Shown here piece after piece: positions 8,712-17,654 of a stretch of 64,000 bases of DNA. The DNA lies in assembly GCF_900249755.1 (NCBI RefSeq), contig NZ_LT976854.1, forward strand, positions 746,574 through 810,573. The letters run 5' to 3'. Origin of the DNA: Cupriavidus taiwanensis. Lineage in GTDB: Bacteria; Pseudomonadota; Gammaproteobacteria; Burkholderiales; Burkholderiaceae. Below the pieces are notes generated by a model that was not told the DNA's origin, ran no database searches, and worked only from the letters and a program-made list of their open reading frames with translations. A program made the position numbers and the translations under genes. Position 1 is the stretch's first letter; each line of letters starts with the position of its first letter.

Positions 8712-9635
8712 ATGGCAGCCCATAGTGCAATCCAGCCGGCCGAGCTGGGCTTCTTCGCCGCGCTGGCTACGGCGGGCAGCCTCAGCGCGGCGGCACGCGA
8801 CCTCGGTATCACCACGGCGGCAGTCAGCAAGCGGCTGGGGCAAATGGAGGCGCGCATCGGCATGCCGCTGGTGATCCGCACCACGCGGCGCATGAGCCTG
8901 ACCCCCGAAGGCGAGGTGTTGCTCGAGCATGCGCGTCGCATCCTGGGCGAACTGGACGACCTGGAGCAATTGCTGACCAGCGCCAGGGGCCGGCCCAGCG
9001 GCCTGCTGCGCGTCAATGCCACGCTCGGTTTCGGCCGCATGCATGTGGCGCCGGTCATCTCCGACTACAGCCGGATGTACCCCGAGGTGGATGTGCAACT
9101 GCAGTTGTCAGCCGACCCGCCGCCGCTGACGGAAGATGCGTTCGACGTTTGCGTGCGCTTCGGCGAGCCGCCCGACGCCCGCATCGTGGCGCGCAAGCTG
9201 GCGCCGAATCGCCGCTTGCTGGTCGCGTCGCCGGGTTACCTGCGCAAGCACGGGACACCCCAGGTGCCGGCGGACCTGCCGCGTCACAACTGCATTGGCA
9301 TCCGCCAGGGCAGCGATGCCTACGGCGTCTGGCGACTCACGGCGGTCAAGGGCGCCAAGCCGCGCACCGAGTCTGTCCACGTGCGCGGCAACCTGACCAC
9401 CAATGATGGCGAGATCGCGGTGAACTGGGCGCTGGAGGGACACGGCATCGTGCTGCGCGCCGAATGGGATGTCGACCGTTATCTGCGCAGCGGCAGGCTG
9501 GTGCAGGTGCTGCCGCAGTATGCGACGCCGGAGGCGAATATCTATGCGGTCTATCAGCAGCGGCATCAGCTTTCGTCGCGGATCCGGCTGTTCGTGGAGT
9601 TTCTGGCGGAGAGGTTTGCGGCGTTTGGTCGATAG
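8712..9635 (+). CDS. LysR-family regulator (DmlR/TtuA-like)
   Basis: A 307-residue LysR regulator. The N-terminal winged helix-turn-helix covers about residues 8-65 (GFFAALATAGSLSAAARDLGITTAAVSKRL). The substrate-binding domain runs from about 92 to 300 and includes the typical VRFGEPPDARIVARKLAPNRRLLVASPGYL. It is divergent from the tartrate dehydrogenase operon, the classical arrangement for dmlR/dmlA and ttuA/ttuC, so it probably activates that operon in response to tartrate, malate or a related acid. The AAGTTAA inverted repeat in the shared spacer is the probable binding site. Confidence 0.93.
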   Translation: MAAHSAIQPAELGFFAALATAGSLSAAARDLGITTAAVSKRLGQMEARIGMPLVIRTTRRMSLTPEGEVLLEHARRILGELDDLEQLLTSARGRPSGLLRVNATLGFGRMHVAPVISDYSRMYPEVDVQLQLSADPPPLTEDAFDVCVRFGEPPDARIVARKLAPNRRLLVASPGYLRKHGTPQVPADLPRHNCIGIRQGSDAYGVWRLTAVKGAKPRTESVHVRGNLTTNDGEIAVNWALEGHGIVLRAEWDVDRYLRSGRLVQVLPQYATPEANIYAVYQQRHQLSSRIRLFVEFLAERFAAFGR

Positions 9636-9720
9636 AACCGTTGGCCAGGTGAACTTTCCCCCGCAAGCCGCCTTGCCTGGCCGGGATGAACGATGCCAAT
9701 GCGGCTGCCTTGATCCTCTG

Positions 9721-10905
9721 TCAGGCGCGCAGCTCCGGCGGCAACTGGTTGCGCAGCGTATCCATGCGCGCGTAGAAATCGTCCACTTGCCGCTGCGCGG
9801 TGCGCCGCATCGTTTCGTTGCGCGACGCCAGGATGGCCGCGTCTTCCTGCGCCCCGGCCTCGCCGACCTTGCGCGAGGTGTCCTGCACGAATTTGCATAG
9901 GGAATAGCGGGCCTCGCCGAAGGCTTGCAGCGTGGCTTCGACGCCGGCGTCGCGCGACAGCATTTGCGCCAGCAGCACCGCATCTTCGAGTGCCATCGCG
10001 CCGCCTTGTCCCATGAAGGGGGTGGAGGCGTGCGCGGCGTCGCCGATCATGATCACACGGCCACGGTGCCAGGGCAGCGGGGCCGCGACCTCTTCCACGG
10101 CGGTGTAGAGTACTTCGGCATCGGCAGACAGCGCATCCAGGAACTGACGCGCGGGGCCACCGAACTCCGCAAAACGGGCTTGCATCAGCGCCGGCCAATC
10201 GCTCCGCGCATACCACTGCCCGGCGGGCTCGGGCAGCGTGCCGAACAAGTACAGCTGGTCATCGCTGATCGGCATGATGCCCAGCCGCTTGCCGGTACCC
10301 ATCATCATGATCTTTGCGGTGAGGTCCTCCGGTCGCCTGTGCACGCTGCGCCAGACGCCGAGTCCGGTATAGACCGGTTCCAGCGGGCCCGCGACCAGCC
10401 GACGGATGTCCGAGCGAATGCCGTCGGCCCCCACCACAAGGTCGTAATGGTCGGAGGTGCCATCGGAGAGGGCAACGGTGACGTGGCCTGGCGTTTCCTG
10501 GTCGATGCGCACGGCAGTGGTACCCAGGCGGATATCGACACGCAGGGCATTGAGCCGGCTGGCGAGGATCCGATGCATTTCGGCCCGGCGAATACCGACG
10601 ATCGGCGCAATCTCCGGATGACGGGACGGATAGAACGTATCGGTGATCGGTTCGCCGCGCTCGTCCAGGTAGATATTGCGGCCATCGGCAATGGCGAAAC
10701 CGCTCGACATGATCTCCGGCAGCACCCCGAGGCTGCCGAGCGCGGCAAGTCCGTTGCTATAGATGAAGATGCCCGAACTCTGGAATCGCCATTGCTGCTG
10801 CTTTTCCAGCATCGTCACCCGCACACCTGCCTGCGCCAGCGCAATGGCCGCCGCGCAGCCGGCAATGCCGCCGCCCACGATCAGCGCGTGTTCTACCTGC
10901 TTCAT
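9721..10905 (-). CDS. FAD-dependent monooxygenase (salicylate/6-hydroxynicotinate hydroxylase type)
   Basis: About 394 residues of the class A flavoprotein monooxygenases. It has the N-terminal FAD motif IVGGGIAGCAAAIALAQAG, the DG motif VVGADGIRSDIR near 160, and the second FAD motif GRVIMIGDAAHASTPFMGQGG near 285. Such enzymes hydroxylate aromatic or heteroaromatic acids with NAD(P)H and O2. ATG at 10905 is preferred to 10911 because GGAG then lies 8 bases away rather than 2. An AraC gene lies upstream on the same strand, with VOC and isochorismatase-fold genes further up. The substrate is unknown. Confidence 0.88.
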   Translation of the reverse strand: MKQVEHALIVGGGIAGCAAAIALAQAGVRVTMLEKQQQWRFQSSGIFIYSNGLAALGSLGVLPEIMSSGFAIADGRNIYLDERGEPITDTFYPSRHPEIAPIVGIRRAEMHRILASRLNALRVDIRLGTTAVRIDQETPGHVTVALSDGTSDHYDLVVGADGIRSDIRRLVAGPLEPVYTGLGVWRSVHRRPEDLTAKIMMMGTGKRLGIMPISDDQLYLFGTLPEPAGQWYARSDWPALMQARFAEFGGPARQFLDALSADAEVLYTAVEEVAAPLPWHRGRVIMIGDAAHASTPFMGQGGAMALEDAVLLAQMLSRDAGVEATLQAFGEARYSLCKFVQDTSRKVGEAGAQEDAAILASRNETMRRTAQRQVDDFYARMDTLRNQLPPELRA

Positions 10906-11022
10906 GCCCATGTCTCCTTGCCCGCCTGCGAAGGCGATTGCGCAGGATTATTGGGCAGCGGCCATGCCTGCTCAACCTCCGGAACGCCGGATTTGGGCAC
11001 CGGCCGTCCGGATCGGCAGGCG

Positions 11023-11997
11023 TCAGGGTGCCGATGCGTCGCGCTGATATTGCGTGGGCGATACGCCAATCCAGCGTTGGAAGGCGCGCGAGAATGCCTT
11101 CTCGGATGCATAGCCCGCCGCTTCGGCAACCTCGGCAACCCGCGCGCGCGGCTGGCGCAGCCGCTCTGCGGCCAGGTTCATGCGAAACGCACGCAGATAT
11201 TGCATCGGCGGCACGCCCAGCAGCGCGCCAAAGCGCTCGGCGAACACCGTGCGCGACAGGTAGGCCACGGCGGCGAGCTGGGCGATGCTCCAGTCGCGTT
11301 GCGGCGCCTCGTGCATGGCCGCAACCGCGCGCGCTATGCCAGGATCGTCGAGGACGTTCGGCATATGCTGGCGCCGGTCGACGGGTTTGCGCAGATGCTC
11401 GCCCAGGATATGCACGAGCAGCAGGTCGCCCATGCGTGCCGCCGACAACTGCCAGCCCGGACGCTGCGACAGCGAGTCCTGCACTAGCAGTTCCATCGTG
11501 TTTGCCAGCGTGTGCGCCAGCGGACGCTCGCCGGCGCGCAGCACGATCAGCGGCGGCAATTCCGCCGGGATCGCGCCCACGTCAAGCGCGGGCATCCACA
11601 GGTGAAGCGAAAACAGCTGCGTGGGCGGCGCGTCCGCGCTGCTGCCGTCCGCGCAATAGGTCAGTTCGATCGGATGATCGCCGTGGCGGCCGGTCATATG
11701 CGCCTTCAGCAGATCGGCGAAGGGCACCACGCCATCACCGGGATCTCGGGTCGACGACACCGTATGCGGCGTGCCGCGCGGCAGCATGACGATATCGCGC
11801 GGGCCAATCTCTACCGGCGTGCCGCCATCGGTGCAGATCCAGTAGCCGGCCCCGGTACACATGCGGATCAGCGCGCCCTCGGTGCCGGCCGAATGCAATG
11901 CCCACGGTGCGTGCAGGCGGAAGCTTGCCGTCACGGCGCGTTCGGCCTTGCATGCGGAAAGGATGCGGCTCAGGACGTCAGGCGGTCCGAGATTCAT
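11023..11997 (-). CDS. AraC-family regulator with N-terminal cupin domain
   Basis: A 324-residue AraC regulator with an N-terminal AraC-binding cupin domain (about 1-180; conserved DGGTPVEIGPRDIVMLPRGTPH) and two C-terminal helix-turn-helices in about 215-320 (SIAQLAAVAYLSRTVFAERF, VAEVAEAAGYASEKAFSRAFQRWIG). The ending VSPTQYQRD is standard. It lies between the monooxygenase gene and the VOC gene on the same strand and may control either. The cupin suggests direct sensing of a small ligand. Confidence 0.9.
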   Translation of the reverse strand: MNLGPPDVLSRILSACKAERAVTASFRLHAPWALHSAGTEGALIRMCTGAGYWICTDGGTPVEIGPRDIVMLPRGTPHTVSSTRDPGDGVVPFADLLKAHMTGRHGDHPIELTYCADGSSADAPPTQLFSLHLWMPALDVGAIPAELPPLIVLRAGERPLAHTLANTMELLVQDSLSQRPGWQLSAARMGDLLLVHILGEHLRKPVDRRQHMPNVLDDPGIARAVAAMHEAPQRDWSIAQLAAVAYLSRTVFAERFGALLGVPPMQYLRAFRMNLAAERLRQPRARVAEVAEAAGYASEKAFSRAFQRWIGVSPTQYQRDASAP

Positions 11998-12080
11998 CGT
12001 CGGGAGAAGTGGGGCGCAAAGAGATGTCGGATTCTAGCTTAGCGTCCTCCATTGCCCGGCGCGCGCCTGCGCCGCAAGGA

Positions 12081-12455
12081 TCACGCGCCAGCCGCGTGAC
12101 AAACCACCTCGATATTGTGCCCGTCAGGACCAATCACGAATGCCGTATAGTAGTCCGCGTGATAGTGCGGCCGCAGTCCGGGCGCACCATTGTCCCTGGC
12201 TCCGGCGGCTAGCGCTGCGCGATAGAAAGCATCGACCTGCTGCCGGCTCTCGGCGACAAACGCCAGGTGCAGGTGCGCCGGCTTTTCCTCGGTCTGGAAC
12301 AGGCATAGCGACGCCTTGCCCTTCGCGCTGAGTTCGACACCGTACGCCGGCGGGCCCTCCGACACCACTGCCACACCGAGCGGAGCCAGTGCCTCGAGAA
12401 AGAACGCCTTGCTTGCTGCATAGTCGCTGACGCCGAATTTGACGTGGTCGAACAT
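12081..12455 (-). CDS. VOC family protein (glyoxalase-like)
   Basis: A 124-residue vicinal-oxygen-chelate protein. It begins MFDHVKFGVSDYAASKAFF, a standard first module with a His ligand, and ends with YYTAFVIGPDGHNIEVVC, which holds the Glu ligand position. The ATG at 12455 sits after a GGAG-like site (AGGAGCCCCC), and upstream in-frame codons do not match the family. It lies 63 bases downstream of the isochorismatase-fold gene. The reaction is not assignable from sequence. Confidence 0.87.
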   Translation of the reverse strand: MFDHVKFGVSDYAASKAFFLEALAPLGVAVVSEGPPAYGVELSAKGKASLCLFQTEEKPAHLHLAFVAESRQQVDAFYRAALAAGARDNGAPGLRPHYHADYYTAFVIGPDGHNIEVVCHAAGA

Positions 12456-12518
12456 GGGGGCTCCTGAAGCGTTCTTGTACCAGCGTTGTGCCGCCGGCTG
12501 CCGAAATTCCGGCAACGG

Positions 12519-13094
12519 TCACGCAAGTAGTGACAAGGCATCCGCGAGCGACAGCACCGTCGTGCGCGAATCGAACGCGGTCGAAAACAGATGGTCGTGC
12601 ACGACCTGGTCGGGGTCGTAGCAGCAATCCTTGACCGTGAACAGGCGAAAGTCCGCATCGCTCGCATACGCCACCGATGACAGCACCACGCCGGTCGAGG
12701 CAATACCGACCATCAGCAGGGTATCGATGCCCTGCGCGGACAGCCGCACCTGCAGGTCGGTACCAAAGAACACGCTGGCGCGATGCGCGATGATCAGCGG
12801 CTCGCTGTCCTGCCGGCCAAGTTCGGGAGAGATCTGGTCGTTGACGAACAGGCCCAATTGCTTGATTCCCTGCCCATTCCGGTTCAATGGGCTGACTTCG
12901 GGATAGCCCGGGCTGAAATGGATCTTGGCGAAATAGACGCTGACGCCGCTGGCACGCGCCGCGTCGCACAACCTGCGGGTGTTGGAAAGCAGGGTGGGGG
13001 CGACAGAGGGGAAGAGGGCCAGGATGTCGGTCTGGTAGTGCATGACTACCAGGGCCGTTTGCGATGGAACGATGGGCGGGGTCTGGGCGCTCAT
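12519..13094 (-). CDS. Isochorismatase-fold (cysteine hydrolase family) protein lacking catalytic residues
   Basis: About 191 residues with the isochorismatase Rossmann-like fold: QTALVVMHYQTDIL as strand 1, then RASVFFGTDLQVRLSAQGIDTLLMVGIASTG and the C-terminal VKDCCYDPDQVVHDHLF. In active members the triad is Asp in strand 1 (VxDMQ), Lys before the FxGTDL segment and Cys in the GxxTxxCV loop. Here the positions are His, His and Val. It is probably inactive as a hydrolase or has another role. The start is uncertain; an ATG at 13163 would add 23 residues without family resemblance. Confidence 0.8.
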   Translation of the reverse strand: MSAQTPPIVPSQTALVVMHYQTDILALFPSVAPTLLSNTRRLCDAARASGVSVYFAKIHFSPGYPEVSPLNRNGQGIKQLGLFVNDQISPELGRQDSEPLIIAHRASVFFGTDLQVRLSAQGIDTLLMVGIASTGVVLSSVAYASDADFRLFTVKDCCYDPDQVVHDHLFSTAFDSRTTVLSLADALSLLA

Positions 13095-13307
13095 GATTTG
13101 CGTACCGGCGGGCTTTTCCATGTCCTGTTTGGGCTCTGCTGAATCGACGGGGCCATGTTCCATGGGGGCGAAATCGGGCTACGCGATAAAGATGATGAAC
13201 CACTCTACCATGGCGATAACGGAACGCGCGGTGGTATGGCGTTTGGGTGACTATCGAAAGCTTGGTGGGTAGTTGCGTGCGCCATCGGAGGAGCGGTTAC
13301 CGAGCGA

Positions 13308-14195
13308 CTAGTCTGGCGCAATATTGCGTCCCTTCGCACGCGCAGCAGCGCGCGTCGCGAAGAACAGTGCCGCAAGCTCCTTGTGCTCCGGTGTTTGCAC
13401 GCAGCGCTGGAAAGCCTCGTGCTCAGCTTCAATCCCCTCGCGCAGCGGTAGCTTGGTGGATGCCAAAACCAGTTCGAGTATGTGCTCGTGAGCCGGCAAA
13501 ACCCGACTGCCATCAACGAGTCGCAGGCGTGCCAGCTTGAGCGCATTTGCGGTGTTTTCGGTAGCCCGGGCGCGGATGGCGCCGGTCCGCCGCAGCGGGA
13601 GTTTGCCACGCGCCAGCTCTTTCGCCCGGGTCAATGCTTCATCCAGGAGTTGATCGTCCGCGACAATTTCGTCTATTAGCCCAAGGGTGCGTGCTTCCTC
13701 TGCTCCGATCGCGCGGCCAGACAGGATCAGGTCGAACGCATGTTCAAGCCCTACCAGTCTGGGCAGCCGTTGCGTACGCCCGCCGCCAGGTAGCAGCCCG
13801 AGTCTGACTTCGGGAAGGCCAAAACGTGCAGAACCAGCGGCGATTCGCATATGAGCCCCCATAGCAAGCTCCAGTCCTCCCCCAAGCGCGAAGCCGGCCA
13901 CCGCAGCCACGACGGGTTTGGAACCATCCTCGATCAACGCGGCAACTTCGCTGGTAAATGGCCGGCGACGGGTTCCATTGAACTCACGTATGTCGGCGCC
14001 ACCGGAGAATCGGTCCAGGTGGCCATAAATGACGATTGCGAGGACGTCATCGTTTGCCTGTGCCTCGGCGATGCGGTCGAACAGGGCTTTTCTTACGTGG
14101 TTGCTCAAGGCATTGACCGGTGGATTCTCGATGGCAAGCAAGAGGATGCCGTGTCGGTCTTCAGTTCGTATCGCTCCTGTTTCCGGCCGTTCCAT
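13308..14195 (-). CDS. Enoyl-CoA hydratase/isomerase (crotonase family)
   Basis: A 295-residue crotonase similar to the N-terminal half of FadB/FadJ multifunctional proteins (PPVNALSNHVRKALFDRI, then FSGGADIREF for the oxyanion hole). Both catalytic glutamates are in place: GGGLELAMGAHMRIA and FGLPEVRLGLLPGGGRTQRLPRLVG. It should hydrate trans-2-enoyl-CoA. The ATG at 14195 has a GAGGGAG site 8 bases upstream and is preferred to a GTG at 14204. It overlaps the MaoC gene before it by a few bases at most, indicating translational coupling in the minus-strand arm of the acyl-CoA island. Confidence 0.93.
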   Translation of the reverse strand: MERPETGAIRTEDRHGILLLAIENPPVNALSNHVRKALFDRIAEAQANDDVLAIVIYGHLDRFSGGADIREFNGTRRRPFTSEVAALIEDGSKPVVAAVAGFALGGGLELAMGAHMRIAAGSARFGLPEVRLGLLPGGGRTQRLPRLVGLEHAFDLILSGRAIGAEEARTLGLIDEIVADDQLLDEALTRAKELARGKLPLRRTGAIRARATENTANALKLARLRLVDGSRVLPAHEHILELVLASTKLPLREGIEAEHEAFQRCVQTPEHKELAALFFATRAAARAKGRNIAPD

Positions 14196-14197
14196 AC

Positions 14198-15088
14198 CTA
14201 ACACTCCCTCGCGGACTTCTCCCGGTCGAAGAACGTCGCAATCCCATCGTCAATGACAATGTTCCTGGTCCGGAGGGAGGTGCAGCGGAACAGTGCTACG
14301 TCGCTCTCATGCCAGACCTCCGTCTTCAGGGTGTCGCCGGGATACAAGACGTCAGCGTACCGTGCGCCGATACTGCGAAGAACGGGCAGCCCTCCTGGCC
14401 AGCTCCGTCCTGTCGCCAGTGCCGCGATGCCAAGATTGCAAAGCCCGTGGAGAATTGGCCGTTCGAAGCCAACTTCACGCGCCACATCAGGATCGGCGTG
14501 GAGGGGGTTGAGGTCCCCAGACAGCCTGTAAAGAAGCGCCTGATTCAGATCAGTCTTCCATTCGGTTACATAGTCGGCCGCTCGCCGAGGAAATCCCGGA
14601 TGGCATCTGCGCACGGGCTTCTCGCCGCCGAAGCCGCCATCTGCTCGTGCAAGTGCCTGTGCCCTGATGGTTCCGACTTCCTCGCCACTCTCTTCGTCCA
14701 GCACGACCCGGCGCCAATGAATAACCGCGCCACGTCCCGGACCTCTGTCGTAGACGGCGTCGACTGTCGTTCGCGCGCGAACTATTCCGGAGGGGCCGAG
14801 AGGCCTGGATAGGACCATGTCATGCGAGATCGCAACAAGTTGTTCCCAGTGAATACTGGCACGGGGGTCACGCATCCAGTCGGAGGAGGCCGCTAGCACC
14901 GCCAATTGTGTCGGTACCGGCACCAAATCGCGTTCGTATATATGGCCGAGATCGGCATCGGTCTCTTGATTGCCCAGGCCAAGTCCAAGCGCGTACAGAA
15001 TGCAGTCCTTCGTTCCGTATTCCTGCCGGCGCTCTGGAATGTCAAGGTCGACGAGCCTGCGAATATCGGGCGCAGTCAAGATTGGCAT
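14198..15088 (-). CDS. MaoC-like (R)-specific enoyl-CoA hydratase / FAS1-type dehydratase
   Basis: A 296-residue double hot-dog protein. The N-terminal half begins MPILTAPDIRRLVDLDIPERRQ and contains YALGLG, as in peroxisomal hydratase-2 proteins. The C-terminal half carries the hydratase-2 motif (YRLSGDLNPLHADPDVAREVGFERPILHG split over about residues 205-235) with catalytic Asp and His. It adds water to 2-enoyl-CoA or a branched/dicarboxylic analogue. The ATG at 15088 overlaps the end of the upstream CoA-transferase gene by 13 bases, so the two are coupled. Confidence 0.85.
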   Translation of the reverse strand: MPILTAPDIRRLVDLDIPERRQEYGTKDCILYALGLGLGNQETDADLGHIYERDLVPVPTQLAVLAASSDWMRDPRASIHWEQLVAISHDMVLSRPLGPSGIVRARTTVDAVYDRGPGRGAVIHWRRVVLDEESGEEVGTIRAQALARADGGFGGEKPVRRCHPGFPRRAADYVTEWKTDLNQALLYRLSGDLNPLHADPDVAREVGFERPILHGLCNLGIAALATGRSWPGGLPVLRSIGARYADVLYPGDTLKTEVWHESDVALFRCTSLRTRNIVIDDGIATFFDREKSAREC

Positions 15089-16257
15089 CCGGTCGCGGGC
15101 TTGGACGATGTCAGCGCACCGAGGATCTCCTCTGTGTGCTGGCCGAGCAAAGGTGGCCCGCGGTGAATCGACGATGGCGTCGACGACAGATGCATGGCAT
15201 TCCGTGGCATCAAGAGCTGTCCTTCGGACTCGTGCTTGAACACTTGGAAATAGCCGGTGTCTGCCAGGTGCATGTCCGTTCGAACGTCCTCCAACTCGTT
15301 CGCGGGGCCGGCAGGAATATCTGCTGCGGCGAAGTCGTCCAGCCATGCATCTCGCGTTTTAGCCTTGAGTGCGCTTTCGACAAATTCGTACAGCTGCGCG
15401 ACGTTCTTCATGCGTTTCCCGATGGTCGCGAAGCGCTCATCGGTGCGCAGGTCACTTCGTCCGATAAGCTCGAACAGTCGGTGCCACTGCGCGTCGGTAT
15501 TGGCGATGATGCAAAGTGGCCGGTCGCGGGTCATGAGCGGCCGATGAACTTCGCTGAATACCCGTCCATATCCGATGGACGCAGCGGTCTGTCCAGGGGC
15601 CGGAACGAATACATGATCGGCCATGTGCTCGAGCAGATTGAACCCGACCATTGTCTCGAACATCGGAAGCTGGACCTCTTGCCCCGTTCCTGTTCGTTCG
15701 CGATGCAACAAAGCGGTCATGATGGCGGAGTACAAGTAGACGCCACATAGCTTGTCGGCGAGCAGCATCGGGGTGTAACCGCTCTGGCCACTCATGCGCC
15801 GGTTTAGCCCCGTCACCCCGCCCAAGCCTTGAATGACGTCGTCGTATGCGGGTCGGTCAAAATAGCGACCGCCTTTGCCAAAGCCCTGCGCCGTAGCGTG
15901 AACCAAACGCGGGTTCAGCGATGAAAGATTCACGTAATCGATGCCGATCCGCTCGGCGGCGCCGCTCCGCATGTTATGGACGACCACGTCGGCGCCGGCA
16001 ATCAGTGAGCGAAGCGTTGCCCTGCCGCTCGGCTGCTTCAGGTCGAGCACCACACTGCGCTTGTTCCGATTCAGGTTCAGGAAGAATGACCCCATTCCGG
16101 GGGAGCGCATCTGGCCAATGCCGCGCGTCGGATCTCCTTCCGGCGCCTCCACCTTGACAACGTCCGCCCCCATATCGCCGAGCATCTGGGTAGCCACTGG
16201 CCCCAGCACGAACGTACTGATATCGATGACGCGAATTCCCTCGAGTGCCCCTGCCAT
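15076..16257 (-). CDS. CaiB/BaiF (class III) CoA-transferase
   Basis: A 393-residue class III CoA-transferase. It opens ALEGIRVIDISTFVLGPVATQMLGDMGADVVKVEAPEGDPTRG, the family signature, followed by NRNKRSVVLDLK. The catalytic aspartate falls in RPAYDDVIQGLGG near residue 165. It moves CoA between carboxylic acids. GGAG 9 bases before the ATG at 16257 supports the start. The acyl-CoA dehydrogenase gene is 37 bases upstream, and the MaoC gene overlaps its 3' end. The acid activated is unknown. Confidence 0.94.
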   Translation of the reverse strand: MAGALEGIRVIDISTFVLGPVATQMLGDMGADVVKVEAPEGDPTRGIGQMRSPGMGSFFLNLNRNKRSVVLDLKQPSGRATLRSLIAGADVVVHNMRSGAAERIGIDYVNLSSLNPRLVHATAQGFGKGGRYFDRPAYDDVIQGLGGVTGLNRRMSGQSGYTPMLLADKLCGVYLYSAIMTALLHRERTGTGQEVQLPMFETMVGFNLLEHMADHVFVPAPGQTAASIGYGRVFSEVHRPLMTRDRPLCIIANTDAQWHRLFELIGRSDLRTDERFATIGKRMKNVAQLYEFVESALKAKTRDAWLDDFAAADIPAGPANELEDVRTDMHLADTGYFQVFKHESEGQLLMPRNAMHLSSTPSSIHRGPPLLGQHTEEILGALTSSKPATGCQS

Positions 16258-16294
16258 GTGTTGGTCTCCTTTATCGTTCTGTATGCGTGTGCAG

Positions 16295-17482
16295 TCAGCC
16301 CCTGTGGGCTTTGATGATGCCACTACCGATAATGAGGCGCTGCACCTCGCTTGCCCCTTCGTAGATCCTTAGCGCACGCACGTCGCGATAGAGCGCTTCG
16401 ACCTCTTCGCCTGCCCTGACACCTGCGCCCCCCCAAAGCTGCACGGCGGAGTCCACTACACGTTGAGCGGATTCGGTCGAGACCAGTTTCGCCATGGCTG
16501 CCTCGCGAGCGGTCGGCGTCCCCTGATCCCGCATCCAGGCGGCACGGTAGACCAGGAGCGCCGACGACTCTACCGCGGTGGCCATATCAGCAAGCGTTGC
16601 CTGGGTCAGTTGCATGTCACCAAGTACCGTACCAAACATTGCGCGAGATAGTGCGCGTTCAATGCCCAGCCGGAGGGCTTTCCTTGCGAATCCCAGTGCC
16701 GCGGCGGCCACCGAGGTACGGAAAATCTCGAGCGTGCGCATGGCGAGCTTGAAGCCTTCGCCCTCGCTTCCCAGGCGCATGCCGGCGTCGACATAGCACT
16801 CATTGAAGCGCAGTCGTGCCAGGGGGTGTGGTGAAATGACATCGATTCGTTCAACGATCTCCAGGCCTGGCGTGTCTGCGTCGACAATAAAAGCAGAGAT
16901 TCCCGCCGATCTCGCAGTGCCTGGTTCGCGTGCGAACACGACATAGAAGTCCGCAATGCCGCCATTGGAGATCCACATCTTTTCGCCGTTGAGGACATAG
17001 CCCCCTTGGCGGGAAGCCGCCTCGCAGCACATGCCGCCCACATCCGAGCCTGCGTTCGGCTCCGACAGCGCAAACGCGGCAATGCGGTTGCCTCTCGCCA
17101 CGTCATCCAGATAGGCCGACTTCTGCCTGGCTGACCCGGCCAGCGAAATTGCGCCAGACCCAAGGCCCTGCATGGCAAAACTGAAGTCCGCGAGCGGGCT
17201 TGCCTGGGCGAGGAGTTCGCGGGCGAGGCAGAGCGAGCGCGAATCGATGCTTGCAGTGCCCGACTCGTCCCGGCGAGGCACGCAGAGTTCGAGGATGCCT
17301 GCTTCTCCGAGACTGCTCACCAACGATCGGCAATGCTGGTCGATGTCGGCATTGGTCTTGGGTGCAGGACAGGAGGCGAAGGCGCTCTGCGTCCATGAAA
17401 CGACTTGTTCTGCCGCATCCCGATGCCTGGCGTCGAAGAATGGAAGATTGAGATGATCTAGGGTCTGGTGTGAGGGCTTCAT
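16295..17482 (-). CDS. Acyl-CoA dehydrogenase
   Basis: A 395-residue acyl-CoA dehydrogenase that introduces a 2,3-double bond into acyl-CoA using FAD and passes electrons to ETF. It shows the FAD/substrate motifs AFALSEPNAGSDVGG and GEKMWISNGGIADFYVVFA, and the C-terminal IYEGASEVQRLIIG segment containing the catalytic glutamate. It is the first gene of the minus-strand arm of the island, reading away from the compact divergent promoter at about 17.56 kb. No ETF genes are present in the window. Confidence 0.94.
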   Translation of the reverse strand: MKPSHQTLDHLNLPFFDARHRDAAEQVVSWTQSAFASCPAPKTNADIDQHCRSLVSSLGEAGILELCVPRRDESGTASIDSRSLCLARELLAQASPLADFSFAMQGLGSGAISLAGSARQKSAYLDDVARGNRIAAFALSEPNAGSDVGGMCCEAASRQGGYVLNGEKMWISNGGIADFYVVFAREPGTARSAGISAFIVDADTPGLEIVERIDVISPHPLARLRFNECYVDAGMRLGSEGEGFKLAMRTLEIFRTSVAAAALGFARKALRLGIERALSRAMFGTVLGDMQLTQATLADMATAVESSALLVYRAAWMRDQGTPTAREAAMAKLVSTESAQRVVDSAVQLWGGAGVRAGEEVEALYRDVRALRIYEGASEVQRLIIGSGIIKAHRG

Positions 17483-17554
17483 GTGACGAAAGTGGCTTGG
17501 CAGCACTACGGGGCATCCGCTGTTTGCGACCGACCGCACGACCGCGATTCGGGC

Positions 17555-17592
17555 TTGACCAAAAACATACTACTGCGTAGCATTATTTTCAA
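17555..17592. promoter_or_regulatory. Overlapping divergent promoters with a central palindrome
   Basis: On the plus strand TTGACC (17555-17560) and TAGCAT (17578-17583) are 17 bases apart. On the minus strand TTGAAA (17592-17587) and TATGTT (17569-17564) are also 17 apart. Between and over them lies AT-A-CTAC-TGC-GTAG-C-AT (17567-17583), a palindrome with one mismatched pair. A dimeric repressor bound here would shut both arms of the acyl-CoA island. The TetR gene at 21728 is the obvious candidate. Confidence 0.6.
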
Positions 17593-17654
17593 GCGCGCTG
17601 TGTGTGGCGCAATCCGAAGCTCCGCGCGGCGACGAATTCTTATATGGAGACACC

